Shown: piece after piece, positions 30,911 through 44,000 of the stretch
How the letters are laid out: every line of letters begins with the position of its first letter
How positions within the stretch are numbered: position 1 is the stretch's first letter
NCBI RefSeq assembly: GCF_003945595.2
Contig: NW_024104294.1
Span: 749,001-813,000, forward strand
Origin: Pipra filicauda
Taxonomy: Eukaryota; Chordata; Aves; Passeriformes; Pipridae
Length of the DNA stretch: 64,000 nucleotides
Reading direction: 5' to 3'
Program-made: the position numbers and the translations under genes
Notes under the pieces: generated by a model
The model's input: the letters and a program-made list of their open reading frames with translations, nothing else
Told to the model about the DNA's origin: nothing
The model's database searches: none

Positions 30911-32925
30911 TCCACCTGCTGCCAGTGCTGGGCACCAACACGTGACACGGACAGGAACAGGAAAAAGTAAGGAAAACAAACTCCTGTGTTCTCCCCCGGC
31001 TGTGGGGAGGAGTGGTGGGTGCTTGTGAGCAGACTAATGCACTGTTGTCTTTTGAAAATGCTGCAAAACTCCTTCTTTGTGCTCAATCCCACAGAAGTGC
31101 CTCCTGAACTAGCCCAGGGGGCTGAGGAAGGCTGGCTGTGCCCTGTGGGCAGAGCCCTTGGCACTGCCCCCCAGTGCCTCCCTCCCTGCCCTCGCACAGG
31201 TGAGCACATCCTGGGATGTGGGGGCAGGTGCAGCGTGCCCAGACGTGCGGGATCATTACTTCAGGAATTAAGCTGTCTGCACACAGAACTGGCACAGGCA
31301 CACGTGGTGCGTCTGGGTCTCAAGGTGGTCTAGGTGACATCAAAGCCTGTCCCACCAGAAACAAGGGATCTTCCACACCTGTGCCATCTCTGCTCTGGAA
31401 ACAAACACAGCCTCTCTGGGATGCATGGCACTAGCAATCTGTCTGTGGCAAACCATGTAGATCCTTAGGATCGTACATTACTGCAGTGGCCAGGATAGAG
31501 GAAATCGGTATGAGTAAGACAGAGGTCATGGGTTTGCACATCATTGTTCACCCTCAAAGAAATTAGAGCAATGCAGAGAGAAATGTGCTGTTTATGTAAG
31601 CTGGCAAAACAGTAGCGTGCTGCTTGTGAACTTTTCAATGAGAACCGTTCCGAACAGTGGAGTATTGCACAGACCTGAGCATGTGGCAGTGCAGATATTC
31701 ACAGCTGCCTGGCATAAAACTCACCCTCAGCACCCCAACAGGCAAGGTGTCAGGAGGAATAAATGAAACAAGTAGGCTCAGTGACACCCTAGAGGTAGTA
31801 AATTATAAAGCTTCAGGTGTAAAACTTTCCTTTTAAAGGACATTTCTTTATGTGTCAAATAACCCTTGTTTGCAGTGTGATTCACAGTTGGAAAGCCTTG
31901 AGGGACTTGGACATGGGCCCAAAGCAATTGGGAAGACAAATACTAGCGTAAGAACAGCGTTGGAAGCAGTCCTGGCATAGTGACTCCCTGGAGCCTGCAA
32001 AACGTGTGTGGATTTGCCTTCTTCAGAGGAACTTAGTTTGATATCTTTCAATTTGGCTGAGGTGGGCATTTTTCATACAAAATCAGGTGAGCTGCAGACA
32101 TTGGCAGCCAGTGGCATCACCCTGGACCTTACAGTGGTAAGTACCTCCTCAGTTTACCCCTCATGTAGTTGGAGCCAGGCAGCAGCTCGTGAGCTTTTGG
32201 CTTTCTCCTGGAAGTCTTCTGAGGCATAGCTAGAAAAACTGGCCTTCCATTGCCTGGGGAAGGTAGTTGTACTTTCAGCATCTTTACTGACAGAAATGTT
32301 ATTGGGAGTAATTGTAAAGCGATGGTATCTGTTAAAATTCAATTCCTATGGTCTCTGTGGGATGGCAGAGTGAAACTGAGGTGAAACTGTAAACAGGGAA
32401 CACTGTGGGCACATCTGAAAGGGATCCTGAGAGCGTGGCACCTGCATCAGAGTTGATCTACCCTCTGTGCATTTCATAGGGAATGTAGCAAATTAGTGTC
32501 ATTGGTTCATCCCCTTTTCCCCTTCACGGTGATGGACTGCTTGCTGAACAGTTTGCTTTCCCTTTGAAAAGGTCTGGGAAAAGTCCCATAAGCAACTAGG
32601 GATTCTGCAGAGCAACAGCTTCCTTTGGAAAGCAGCTGTGCTTTCGGATCAGCAGTGGCTGCAGCTTGAAGTGTGCCTTAGAAGCTGTTCTTGCTGGGGG
32701 CTGTGCCTGCAGGCAAGCTCCAGGAGTAAGGAATTGACTGCTGATGGCTCTGAATGCTTCGCCCCAACACCTTGCTTGGTGTCTGCTGTGCTCTGCTGTC
32801 CTGCTCGTGCAGGTGTGCAACACAGACGTGCAGTGATAAATTGTCCTGCAAAGTTGACTCATCTGAGGGTTATGCTTTACAACAAAAAAATTTGGGAAAG
32901 AACCAATAGACAAAATACATTTTAA

Positions 32926-34939
32926 TTTATTAAATTAAATCCAGTCCATTTGATAAAATACAAGCTTATTATATTACCAGTTTGTTTAAACCTGGGTTGT
33001 TTTTGTTTTAAGAAATACAGTGAATTAAGAAGAGAGAATAGACAATTTCTCCTTTTTTTTTTCTTTTTTTTTTTTTCTTGCTGTTAATAAAGTCCAGGAT
33101 TGAAATGAACTTAAATTATTTGAACAAAACTGTTAAAAACATTATAAAGAGATTAAACAAGCAGATCAAATTCTTAGAAACATCTAACATGCAAAACTTT
33201 TAGTACAGTTTGAATGTTTCAAATTAATATCCTGAAAAATTAATCTGAAATATTATTTTGGCAAGCACTGGGATTACTGTAGGTTCCTATGGGTCCAAGG
33301 ATGAGTGTGGGAAGTGCCATCCTGTGTTTGTTCCCCCCCCAAACACAGCTTACTGCAGGTGTTCCATATTCTGGTGGTTGTGTTCAGTCCTGCTACAGCG
33401 AACAGAGATGGCACCATTAAATTCTCACACAATGCAGTGCTGTCTGCATGTATTCCAAGTACAATCCACATGCCAACAGTTCAAGAATTGTTCTTATGGG
33501 AGTTATCAGCAATGCATACGTGTTTGCAGAATCCCCAAGTTCATTAAATTTGCCTTAGGCTTCAGCTAGAAGGAAGTTTAAGAAAAAATGCTCCTGTGTT
33601 AAAGTCTGTTTCATTACATGTGAATGAATATCTGATCCCTGTTCAAGTCTGAGGATAGTTTCCCTTCGTTCTAGACAACACACGTGTTACAAACACATAA
33701 AGTTTTTCAAATTTTTTTCCCAAAATAATTAGTAAAACCATTAAATAAGCAATAGACTAATTATATTGCATAACTTATTAATAGAAATTGTAAAGTCTTG
33801 ATGAACAAAGGCTAAAAAAATGGTTTCTTAAAACACGTGTACCTCAGCAAAAGTTAAATGCGCAGCAGTCTAAAAAAATCAGCTTCAGAACAATGACACT
33901 TGAAATGGCCTATCTCAGAAATGGCAGATGGCTTACATTCTACATTACATTTTTCTTTAAGAAGAGTTTCTAAGTAACATTCGCTTGTGGTTGTTCCTAG
34001 CATTAGCATTACCAATATACAGGCAATAATTTAGGAATTTCAAGGCAATATTTTCCACCTTGCATATGCAAAGAGTTAACATTTATTAAAATTGTAAGCA
34101 TGTCCTTTTCATTAAAGGATCACAAATTGCTTTAGGTAAAATCCATGTACAATATTTACACTCACCCGAACAGCTGTACAAATTACATAAGTATCTTAGA
34201 TCCTCTGGAGGAGCCTGGTGGGTGCATGGCTGTATCCATGTACTTCTCTACAAACCAGCCTGCTATCAGGGCTGTCTCTTGGAGTTCAGCCCCCTCTTGC
34301 TCCTGCATCAGCCCTTCAGTTTTGGAAATATCCAGCCTTCCAGCTGGAAAGCCCCAAAACACTGCCTGTGCCAGATTTATTTTAGAGTTTAATGACATTT
34401 GCTTCCTCCAGCTTCTAAAACAACCCTGGAAGTTCAGACCAGCCCCTGTGAAGCTGTGCTTTCTGGTGATGCCATTTGAGGTCCTACTTCCAAAACCCCT
34501 CAAGAAAGGGCCAGACTACTCCCTGGTCTTTCTCTGGCCCACTTAGAGGGTGTTGCTAAATAAAACTGGTTTGGGTTTTAATTATCTGTCCCGTTGTGAT
34601 TGTTTTCCCTCCTACCCTGTGTAGCTATGCGTAGGGACATTGCCTGCAATCCTACCTTTGCTGCCTAAAGTCAATCTCCTAATGTGACGCCAGCTGGCAT
34701 AGTAATGAACCTGCTCCTGTGAAAAACTAGGTCACTCCTCACAGGGTGTTTTGCCAGTTCTAAACCAAGCGCTTTGCGGTTTGTTGTGTTAACAGAAAGT
34801 CTGTGTGCATATCATTAATCACTGGAGCTGCTGTTGATAACACCGGTTCTTTGATCTTAACACTCGTGAAAATTGCATAGTGATACATCTTAACAGAAAC
34901 GCTGCGTTTAAGCTGCCTGGGTGCGAGAAGGGTCCGGGT
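32926..34939 (-). other. MAP6D1: MAP6D1 3' UTR (possible extent)
   Basis: On the minus strand downstream of the stop, AATAAA hexamers occur at complement(34376-34381), complement(34082-34087) and complement(32926-32931), i.e. about 0.56, 0.86 and 2.0 kb past the stop. The sequence becomes AT-rich toward 33000 and includes a T-rich run at 33053-33076 (A-rich on the minus strand). Which signal is used cannot be decided here. Confidence 0.5.
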
Positions 34940-35017
34940 TCAAATGTTGAGGATCCGCGATGGCGCTTGGAAAACAGCAGAAGGGTTGGGGGAGAACCTG
35001 GTCTTCACCTCTGGGAT
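34940..35017 (-). CDS. MAP6D1: MAP6D1 exon 3 (terminal)
   Basis: The acceptor is ...ccccactag. The exon encodes IPEVKTRFSPNPSAVFQAPS then RILNI and a TGA at 34942-34940. The PNPSA(I/V)FQA and RILN elements are the signature MAP6D1 C-terminus. Phase 0 matches the end of exon 2. Confidence 0.95.
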   Translation of the reverse strand: MPEVKTRFSPNPSAVFQAPSRILNI

Positions 35018-38000
35018 CTAGTGGGGTGAGGGGAGAGAGAAATGTTAGTGTGACACAGAGTACAACTGTCTAGAGAGTCCAAGAGATCTGGAGTGCTGTG
35101 AGGATCTATCTGCTCTCCCTGTAACGTGTAACCTGTAACCCAACAAGTGTTATCTCTTGGCTGGGCATCGGCGAGACTGGCCTTGGCGTGCAGGGTGATT
35201 CAAGGGCAGGTGCGAGCTGTGCCAATGAGGAGGGACGTAGTTGTAACCCAGCCCTTGGACCTGGAGGTGTGTGGTGTGATGGGGATAACCATGGCTGGGC
35301 AGGCCTTGGCTGGAGCCAGCTTCTGCAAGATGAAGAGCTGCCTCTTCACAAAGCCCTGCTGGCAAATACTCTACAAACATCACAACAAATTCACCGCTGG
35401 CCTGGTGCTGGATTTTAAGTGAGAGGAATTACAGTGGTGTGTGTCTCGTCCTTAACCTTTTGGAGAATGCCATCTGGGCTCCATCAAAATGTTCCATTGT
35501 AATGCTTTATGGGGCTATGATCTATGTCTGATGTGAACAGACCTGGAGTACCCAAAGGAGAACAGGCCGTGCCAGGCTGTGAAACTTCAAGGACTCAGAT
35601 AAGGATGTTGAAAGGAAAGGCAGAGATAAGTTGTTGTTCTCTCTGGTGTCTGTGGAGTCATAATTACATGTAATATGTATCTGGTTTGGTTGTACTGAAG
35701 CATGAAGGACACCTGGATGCTTCTGTCATCCTTAATGCTGAAAACCCAAAGGTTTTGAAACAGCAGTGGCCATAGATGTGCATCCAGCCCAGGACTCTGG
35801 GTGAATCTGGCCATAAAACATGAAAGGGTGGAAAGCTCTGCTGGGTATGCTGATGGGATGGGCACCATCCAAGCAGAGAAAGAAGAGCAAGACCACAGGC
35901 AAAGAGAGTATAGGGGGAAAAGGGAAAGCTATTGATCTGGTTGTTATTATTTCATTGTTCTGATTTTTCCGTTCCTCTGGGGATGCATCTGACACACTGA
36001 GGAACAAATGATATGTCACAAACAGCCTGTGCACAGCTGGAGAGAGCCATTCCCCTGAGTCCTCTGTGTAGGCTGTCAGGACAGAATGTAAACCTGACTC
36101 TCACATGTCTGGCAAAGCCAGGGCTTTCAGGCCAGAGGGAAAGTCCAAATGATCAAGTGTGAACCAGAGACAGTCTGGCTTCTCTTTGAACTGGTGGCTC
36201 TTTGGCACCATCTTTGTTCCTAACTACACTTTTCTCATGCTGTCTGTGAGAGAGGCTGTACCCTGGGGCTCCAGGACACAAGACCTTTGCTGCGTGGTCC
36301 AGAGTGCAGTGTCCTGGGCAGCAAATGTTTGTGTCTGGGATTCCAGTCTTCCTTTCCTTTCCTTGAGAACTGGGATAGGGACTCCAAGGGGTTCATCTAG
36401 GACCCTCTCCTTTGCATCCTATCTGCTAAATAGGAAGACACTGTATTTTGACCCCTCTAGGGTCAAAATGAAAAATTAAATTCACAAGCATTAAAATACA
36501 AGGTGTAAGGGTTAAATACCCTCTATCCTCATTGCTGCACCTCGGTAAGCAGCCCAGACTATTTAGAGCAAGGAGGAAATTTTGGTGAGGTTTGCAAATT
36601 CTGTTTTGCCTGAGGTCACTGTCCCACTTGCAGCAGAGCTGGATATACCCATCGTGTGCCTTGTCGCAGCAGTGTGCTGGCAATCCTCTGCGGAGGAGGC
36701 ACTTGACTGTCTGCTGATTAAACACTTCTTCCTTGTCTCCTCCAAGGCAAAGATTTACTTTTTACATGTGGCCCTGGAGTAGCTGCTATTACCTCGAACA
36801 GTACAGCACACTGGCTGGGGAGTTCAGCCCCGGCCCCATCTCTGCTTTCTGAATCACTCAGTGCAGCCTCTGAACCAGTTCTGCAGTCGGCTGCGAGGTG
36901 CTGCTCTCCTTGGTGGTCTAATGCAAAAAGCAGCTAAACCAGAGCCTTGTCAGTGTGCACTTTCCTTCCTTGTGGGGATGGGGAGTGTGTGGGGCCCTGC
37001 TAGGGAAAATGCTGAGTACAGAGAGAACATTTCCTCGGGGGATTTTCAGTAACATGTATTTCATGAACAAGAAAATTATCTTCACTGGTATAGAGGGTTG
37101 TAGAAACTCACGGGAAAATCCCAAGGAAGTCTCAGAGGCCCAAGAGCTGTGCAGCTTGGCTGCTCACCACAGCTGTGTCCTCCCTGGTGTTGGTAGTGGG
37201 GGCAGCCTCTGCCCCCACCAGCATGGGGGAGTTTTGTCCTGCCTGGGTGTGTGCTGTTCCTCAGGCAGGGATCTGCAAAGGTTCCCATGCAAACACCTGT
37301 GCCCGTGGTTGATGTTGGTACCAGAGGCTGAATCTCACACTGCAGCCCTAGTGCTGGTGCACACTGACCACTCCAAGGGTGTGCAGAGGGTGTTGATTGC
37401 ACCTTACACACAGAGAGGGGATGGCACACACACACCTTGTACATAAGGTATCCACTTGAGGCATTGAATTATGGGTTGAATGATGACCAGTTACAGCATG
37501 ACATTGTCTAGCACATATCTCTGAAGACAAGGGATGGCCACGTTACCTAATGGGCAGTGATGAAAGAGGGGTCAGTGAGGACATGGCTACACACACCACT
37601 GCTAAAAAATGAGTAGTTCCTGATGTGTACACTTTGGGCTTTACTCTCATTGACTTTAGGATTTTTAAAAACTGTTAATTACCTTAAAGTCTGCCTTGTA
37701 GCTTGTCTCTTGAACAAAATGGTCTTCTGGCATAATGAAGCCTTGTTTTGTCTTTATAGGCTTGGATGGTTTGGCTCCAGTCCATGGGCGATACTCTTGT
37801 CTGAAATGAGATTGTCAAGACAGAAGAACCCATAAAACACAATATATTCATTGGGTGCTTCTGCTCAGAGTTGTTGCAAAGCCAGAAGGCAAGGCTGATT
37901 GTAATCAGTTAATAAGATTGAACTTGTCTAAGGCATACTGAGAATAAAAGAAGTACTGAGTGTAGAGGCCTGCCTCTCTCACAAAGCCCATGATGAAAGG

Positions 38001-41000
38001 TGCAACAGAGCACAGACTGGGCTAACTGGCTGGCCTGACTTAACTCTCCTTTTATTCCTGCAAAATGTGCTCTCTCCTGGCAGTGCTTGGTGCTTCCCTC
38101 CTGGATAAGAAAAATTCAAAAAAGACTTTTTGCAAGAAGGCCCATTGACCACTTACAATGTAAAACATGTCTAGCTCACTGGCCACTATGTAAAACCCCT
38201 TGGTCTGGTGCCTGGCCCTCCCATGTGGAGAGAGTGTGCTGGTGTTCCCTTCCTTGGCTCTGGCTCTCAACAGGAGCCAGGTTTGCCAATGTGTGCTGTG
38301 CTGCACAGCTGTGGCAGCCCAGTCTGAAATGCATCCAAAGGGAGACACCATCTCAGCTGGCAGATGCTTCTGCAGATGATTTTCCTTCGGGGGGAAGTAC
38401 TTTAAATCTGCATGGTGATGTCTGAGAAGGCATCACTGCTCCGAGGATTAGTCAGCCAAGTGCCATCAGAGAAACGGGTGCAGAGACTGCACTGAGAAAG
38501 GGGCAGACCATGTTTCGAGAGCACCAAAGAACAGCACGGCAGGGTCTGGCTCAGCTTGGCTGCCAGGTCCCTTCTGCAGCCTTTTCCCTGCTTCTCTGTA
38601 CTCCTTGTCACAGACAGGCCTCACTGATGCCTCTCCATTAGGACTCTCTGAATGCTGCAGTAGCAGCCAGCTGAGCTGGCTCATTTCTCTCAGGAGAAGA
38701 CAGGAGTCTGCTCTGTTTGTGTACGTATCTCTGGCAACCAACAGGCAGTTTCTGTAGCAAAGGGAGAGGTGACTAACTGAGATGTGACAGTTTTATGTTC
38801 ATACCCTGGCATACTTCAATAATATCTGCATTTTACTATCGGCTTATACACAAGATCAAGGGGTAAGACTGAGTCCTTAGTGCCCAGGCTAAGGAAACAG
38901 ACTGTGTTTTAATGTGTACAGTTTAGCTTTGATCACAGCCTTTCTGTTTTTCCTTTTTCCCAAGCATACTATTTGCTATTTTGATAGTAGATGCAAATTC
39001 CCCTTTTAAAAATCTTATTTTAAGGTGCGTGAGTGTGTAGTATTATTTTAGAATGTGTAGTTTGGACATGATCCTTTCAGTATATCACCAAAGTGATATA
39101 ACCACTGCCTGGTTTATGTTTTATTTCTAATAACAGACTCAGCCTTAAAATGCTGCCTCATTTCTTTGCTGATTTGTAGATACAGGGTACAACCCTGGAC
39201 TGTATCTAAGCCAGTGAGAAACCAGCATGCTAACAAAATTAAGTCCAAAAAATTAAATATCTCTTTCTTGACCAAGTTAGCTGCTGACAGCAGCCTCCTG
39301 CCAGGATGGATGAGTACAGCTGCAGGCACAAGGAAAGGAGCAGGAACCTGCTGCTGGGGCTGACAACAGTTTGTCAGCTTGAGTGAGAGTGGAGCGAGTT
39401 CTTAAATCCACTCAGTCAGCAACGGGTATTGCTCTATGGAAGAGCTGCTGTCGGAAAGCAAAGCCAGGCTTCTGTCAGGGCTCTCTATGTCCATTGCAAA
39501 TCTTGTTTATAATCAGTTTGCTCTCACTGTCCTGAGCAGCCACCTGCCTTCTCTGCACCTTGCTGCTTGGGCCTGCTCAGGCAGCAGGTGAGTGCCCATG
39601 CAGCTCTCCTGGAGCTGGTAGTGGGGTTCCTGCTGCTCTAACACCTCAGGGTCAGGGAGCACCTTTGCAGAAAGGTGATTTTGGCCAAGTGATGCCCCAA
39701 GAAGGCAACCTTTCAGCAGGGAATCCCAGATGTGTGTGAATGTTCAGTCTGAGCTCTGCTCTGCTGCACAGCCAGAGGGAGGACACAGAGCTACTGGGCA
39801 AAATACCAGCAAAATGGTACAAAACCATCAATTACATCCCAGTAGTTTCTAGGAACTGGAACCTGCCACTCCACATAAAGCCCAATTTCCTCAGGAATGC
39901 TGGTGGCATTGATTCCTAACCATTCAACCTCATGCTGGCTGGTCTCCTCGCTGCAATAGTGTGTCCTCAGCTTGCAATGAATGACTGTGCTGCCTGTCTG
40001 TACAGCCAGCTCTGTCTCACTGCTTTATAGCAGATCATTTGCTGATTTGGCAGACCCCCAAACACAGCCCTGTTGGATCACAGGATTCTCATTTTGGCTC
40101 GAAGCCAAACCATTCTCCTCTCACCCTGAACAGTCAAAACTATTTCTGAGGCACCTACATGCACTGAGGAAATGCTCTGCCTTCAGCCACAGAATCAGAA
40201 ATGTGAGGGCAGATATAGTCACGGTCCAGACCCACAGCAGCATTTCCAATCTGGGTTTAGGATTTCCCACTGGGTAAACCCAGGACTCTGAGCCACAGAG
40301 AAGGGCTGGGCACAACATAGACAATATATCTCCTCTGGGAAATGAGGTACTTAAAACAAGAAATTAATATTGTAACCTTTGATACAGAAAGTGCAGCTAA
40401 CTAAATCTGCTCTGCCCTTCAGCTTGCAGGATACAGGCTCTCATCTCCAGCTGTAAAGCCAAGAGTTAGAAGGAACATAAGCCAAAATACCAGTTTGGTG
40501 ACTTGACTAGAAATCGGTCTTGGAATCATGAGTGGAGTTGAAATGCATGAGCTGCTCTAAGCCTGGGGACAAGGAATGACCCGTTTTTAATGTGCTTAGT
40601 TTAAGATGTCAAATGTCAAGATTAGTGACTGTCTTCCTTCTCCCTTGTACCCTTGTGTGATGCGACATCCAGCTGCTGCTGGGGATGAACATGCAAGACT
40701 GTCTGTTGCTGCTGGACATGGTCATCTTCATCCTTCCTGCTGTACTCCTCCTCCTCTTCCTGTCCCTAGACAGCAGCAGTTGTCAGGTTACTTTGGGTCT
40801 GCAAGGACCTGCAGTTGAGGGAAAGTAGCCTCTAGGCCATAACTCAGTGTCCAGGCTCTCTTTAGGTTCTGTTTTGTCCTCCACTACTACAACCTAGAGG
40901 TGAGATTTTTGATCTCCATATATAGAAATGATCCAGTGGTACTTCTAAGTACTAAAGCACTGGGGTTGTGAAAGCAAAAGGCCTCCTGAGTAGCATGCAA

Positions 41001-44000
41001 GATTTAAAACAGTATGGATCAAAAGGGAAGGGCTGCTTTTATTGTAGTGCTGTTTCTGTACCTCCAACTCACTCTAGGAAGAATTAAGAAGCGGCTTTTT
41101 GCAGGTGGTTGCCCCTTGTGGAACTGCTTTCATCATATAAATGTCATTTGTTTCTTTGCCCTTTCTCAAAATTGGTTAACAGAGCCCAAAAAAAGGCATG
41201 TATTTTGTACTGTGTGGGGATGTGTCTGGAGGGGAAGGTTTGGATCTGTGCAGTGTGGAGAGGGAAGCTAGTGGCCTGCTGGGACAGTTTAACCCCCATG
41301 GGAATATAGCTAATGTATAGGCTAGAAACAGAAAAAAAGCACTGGACTATTAAATTACCAGGGGGTTACGATGAAGCCCAGCTTTGACAAGAGCTGGTGG
41401 TTGGGTGCCATCTCCCTCCCCTAGTGAGCAAGACCGGCTAACAGCCCAGGCAGGGGGGAAGCCCCACCATGATTTGCCCTGTGGCCTTGCAAACTTCAGG
41501 GCATTTTTTGGGAATGATGGATTTGGGATTGGTCCTTCTGTTCCTTCCAGACACGGTGCTGTTGCAGCTCAAGCTGCTGGGTGCTGCGAACCATGTAGTG
41601 ACTGGGACTAATTGCTGCCTCCAGCTCTTCCCATTTCATGTGCTCCACAAATGTTTTCTGGCCCTGCAGAGAAAGCTGCCTGCAAAATCCTTTCTATTTC
41701 ACTAACCTAGTGAAAATCTAACCTAGAAATGTTTCTAACTTCACAGAGATGGAGGACTCTTCTGGTGGGCATGGGAAGGCAGAAAATGGAAACACCGACC
41801 AGGCTGGAGCTGCTGTTTCCATACAGATTTATCTTCAGCATTGATACTATTCCTTTGCCTGATCATACACCACCAATGCCATCACAGTTGTCATTTTAGT
41901 ACTTCATCTTTATGTCACAGCTTGCTTTCCATGGCAGTTCTGAGCTGCTGCATTACAATCCCATTTCTTATTTAAGAAATGGAGAAAAAGGCTCATTCTG
42001 TATAGCTGACCATAACTCAAAGCTACGCTGCCTGAGCTAGTCTGTGCTCATTCTTTCAGTGTCTTATTCCTTCTCATACCCAATACGCCAGTGAGAATTG
42101 AACAGCACAATGAACATTTCTCCAATTTTCCCTTCAGGAGGACAGTTGTGTGCACAGCTTGGGAGTCTCTGTTATTTTCTTCTCAAAGTACACACTACTC
42201 TAGATGTCTGTTGGGGAAGCCAGACTGGTGTGCAAGGGGTTTGGGCAGAAGGTGTGGGGTGAAATGTCTCCCTGTTTGTGACACAGCTCCTTGCAGGTTC
42301 CTGGCAGGGCCATGGAGCTGGTTTGCCCAGGCAGAGCTGTGTGGCCAGTGGTGCTCTCCCAGAGGACAGGCTGAGTCTGCTTGTTGGCAAAGACCCCCCT
42401 AGGCCAGGGAGGATGCTGTGGCATCTCCTGGCAAATGGAGGATTGCAAATGTCACGAGTCATGGTTGCAGTGATGAGAGCTCTGTGTGATGGACAAAGTC
42501 AGAAGCCCTCTTGGATAACTGAGCCATTAAACTGCTTCTCCTCTGAGCTGTGGCAGACACTGGTGGGGTGCTGGAGGCCCTTCCAGTCCTTGGACACAGG
42601 AGCAGATTGTGCCCATTCTCTTACCCAGCCAAAGAGCCCAGCATGAGGACAGAAGTGGGGGAAAGAAAAGGCGGATGGAGGTTAAAAAAGAGGGGTAGGG
42701 AAAAGACATAGCAGAGAGGAAGAGACCAGCACACAGGAATTATAGAGGAAGAAAGCACCTGGATGAATCCTGTCTCAGCTCTCACCTGCAGGAAGGTCAG
42801 GTAGCACTTGGAGCTGCTCATAACTCACAGGAAAGAAGCAACAGCAAAAGACTGGACTGAAAGGACCAAACAAAACCTTAAGCCTCAAACTGTTGTCTTA
42901 GGGTGAGTTTTAAGAGGTTGCTCTGCTCACAAACAGATGCCTAAGGAAGGAGTATTGACAGTGGTCTGATAGGACGGGCAGCTGCTTCCCTCTTATTGGA
43001 GCTGTGTGAATGGGGGTGTGTGGGTAGGTCTGAGGGTCTTGACTTCTGTCATTATCCCACTTTTCATTCTATCCCCTTTTTCTCTAATCTAATGTTGAGG
43101 GTACATTGAGGGGAGGAAGTTCCTCCTACTTTATGCAACAGCTTTGAATCTTCCCCATTCCAGTTCTGCAGCATACTTTGCACAACAGATACCCTCTCTT
43201 GAGCCTCTATTCCCAGCTCACCTGGCTCTCCCCTCACATGCCTCTGTCCCCCTCCAAGCCCTCCCTTCCCCACCCAGGCTATGCAGTGCACAGTGAGCCC
43301 CTCTGGATCCATCCCAATGCCTGCACCAAGTAAGCTTTCTTGTTAAATAGTGTAAAAATCAGGGGCTTCAGTATTAATTTCCCCAAGCAGCAAGACACTT
43401 AAGAATGTAAAGATAACTGTAAGCCTTGATTATAAAAGCTTTACTGTTATTATTGAGGATAAGCATGCATTTAAAGATCTTGCTGGATCAAGGATGGAGC
43501 TCTTCATACGCAGTACTATTAACCCTGCTGGCTCAGGTGTTTACTTTGATCCCATATTACGGAACACAAGCACAGGTATTTTCTTTGTTTTCTGCACAGC
43601 TGAAATAAGATGCTTTTCATTGTGAAGCAGTCACCACAGGTCACCTTGTTTCTCTGCACAAGCATTACTTGAAGGCGAATGAATAGGAGAGGCAGCCAAG
43701 TAAGATGTTCTGTGACTGCATCCATAGCTATGGGGAAAAGCGTCATTCCCCTTCGTTCTGCAGTGTCGCTTCTGGTGGGGTGATGTCTGTTCCATGGTCA
43801 CAGTGAATGGCACATGTTGAGTTCTCATGCAAGAAGGTGGGAATTCAGTTTGCTGGGGCATCTTCCACCCCACTATTCCAAAAAATCATTAGCAATGGCA
43901 CATCAGACACCTTTCCCCCTAATTACCCCAGCTCTTTATGAGGTTTCTTCTCATCAGAACAAAATTGCTTGATCTCTGGGGCCCAGTTTGGTCTGCTTTA

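Larger units (their letters stand above)
29336..32925. other. Intergenic gap between convergent YEATS2 and MAP6D1
   Basis: This gap holds a CR1 remnant (29728-29915) and the minisatellite (30201-30910). I find no gene in 30911-32925; its open frames have no recognisable protein features. Confidence 0.6.

Noticed and set aside
29997..31028. 343-codon plus-strand open frame rich in Pro, Ser, His and Leu
   Set aside because: It is a product of the C-rich minisatellite, whose unit has no stops in any plus frame.
32935..32960. Reverse-complement WTG-like codons considered for MAP6D1 exon 2
   Set aside because: A stop follows at once and no splice site fits. The exon at 37683-37800 matches fully.
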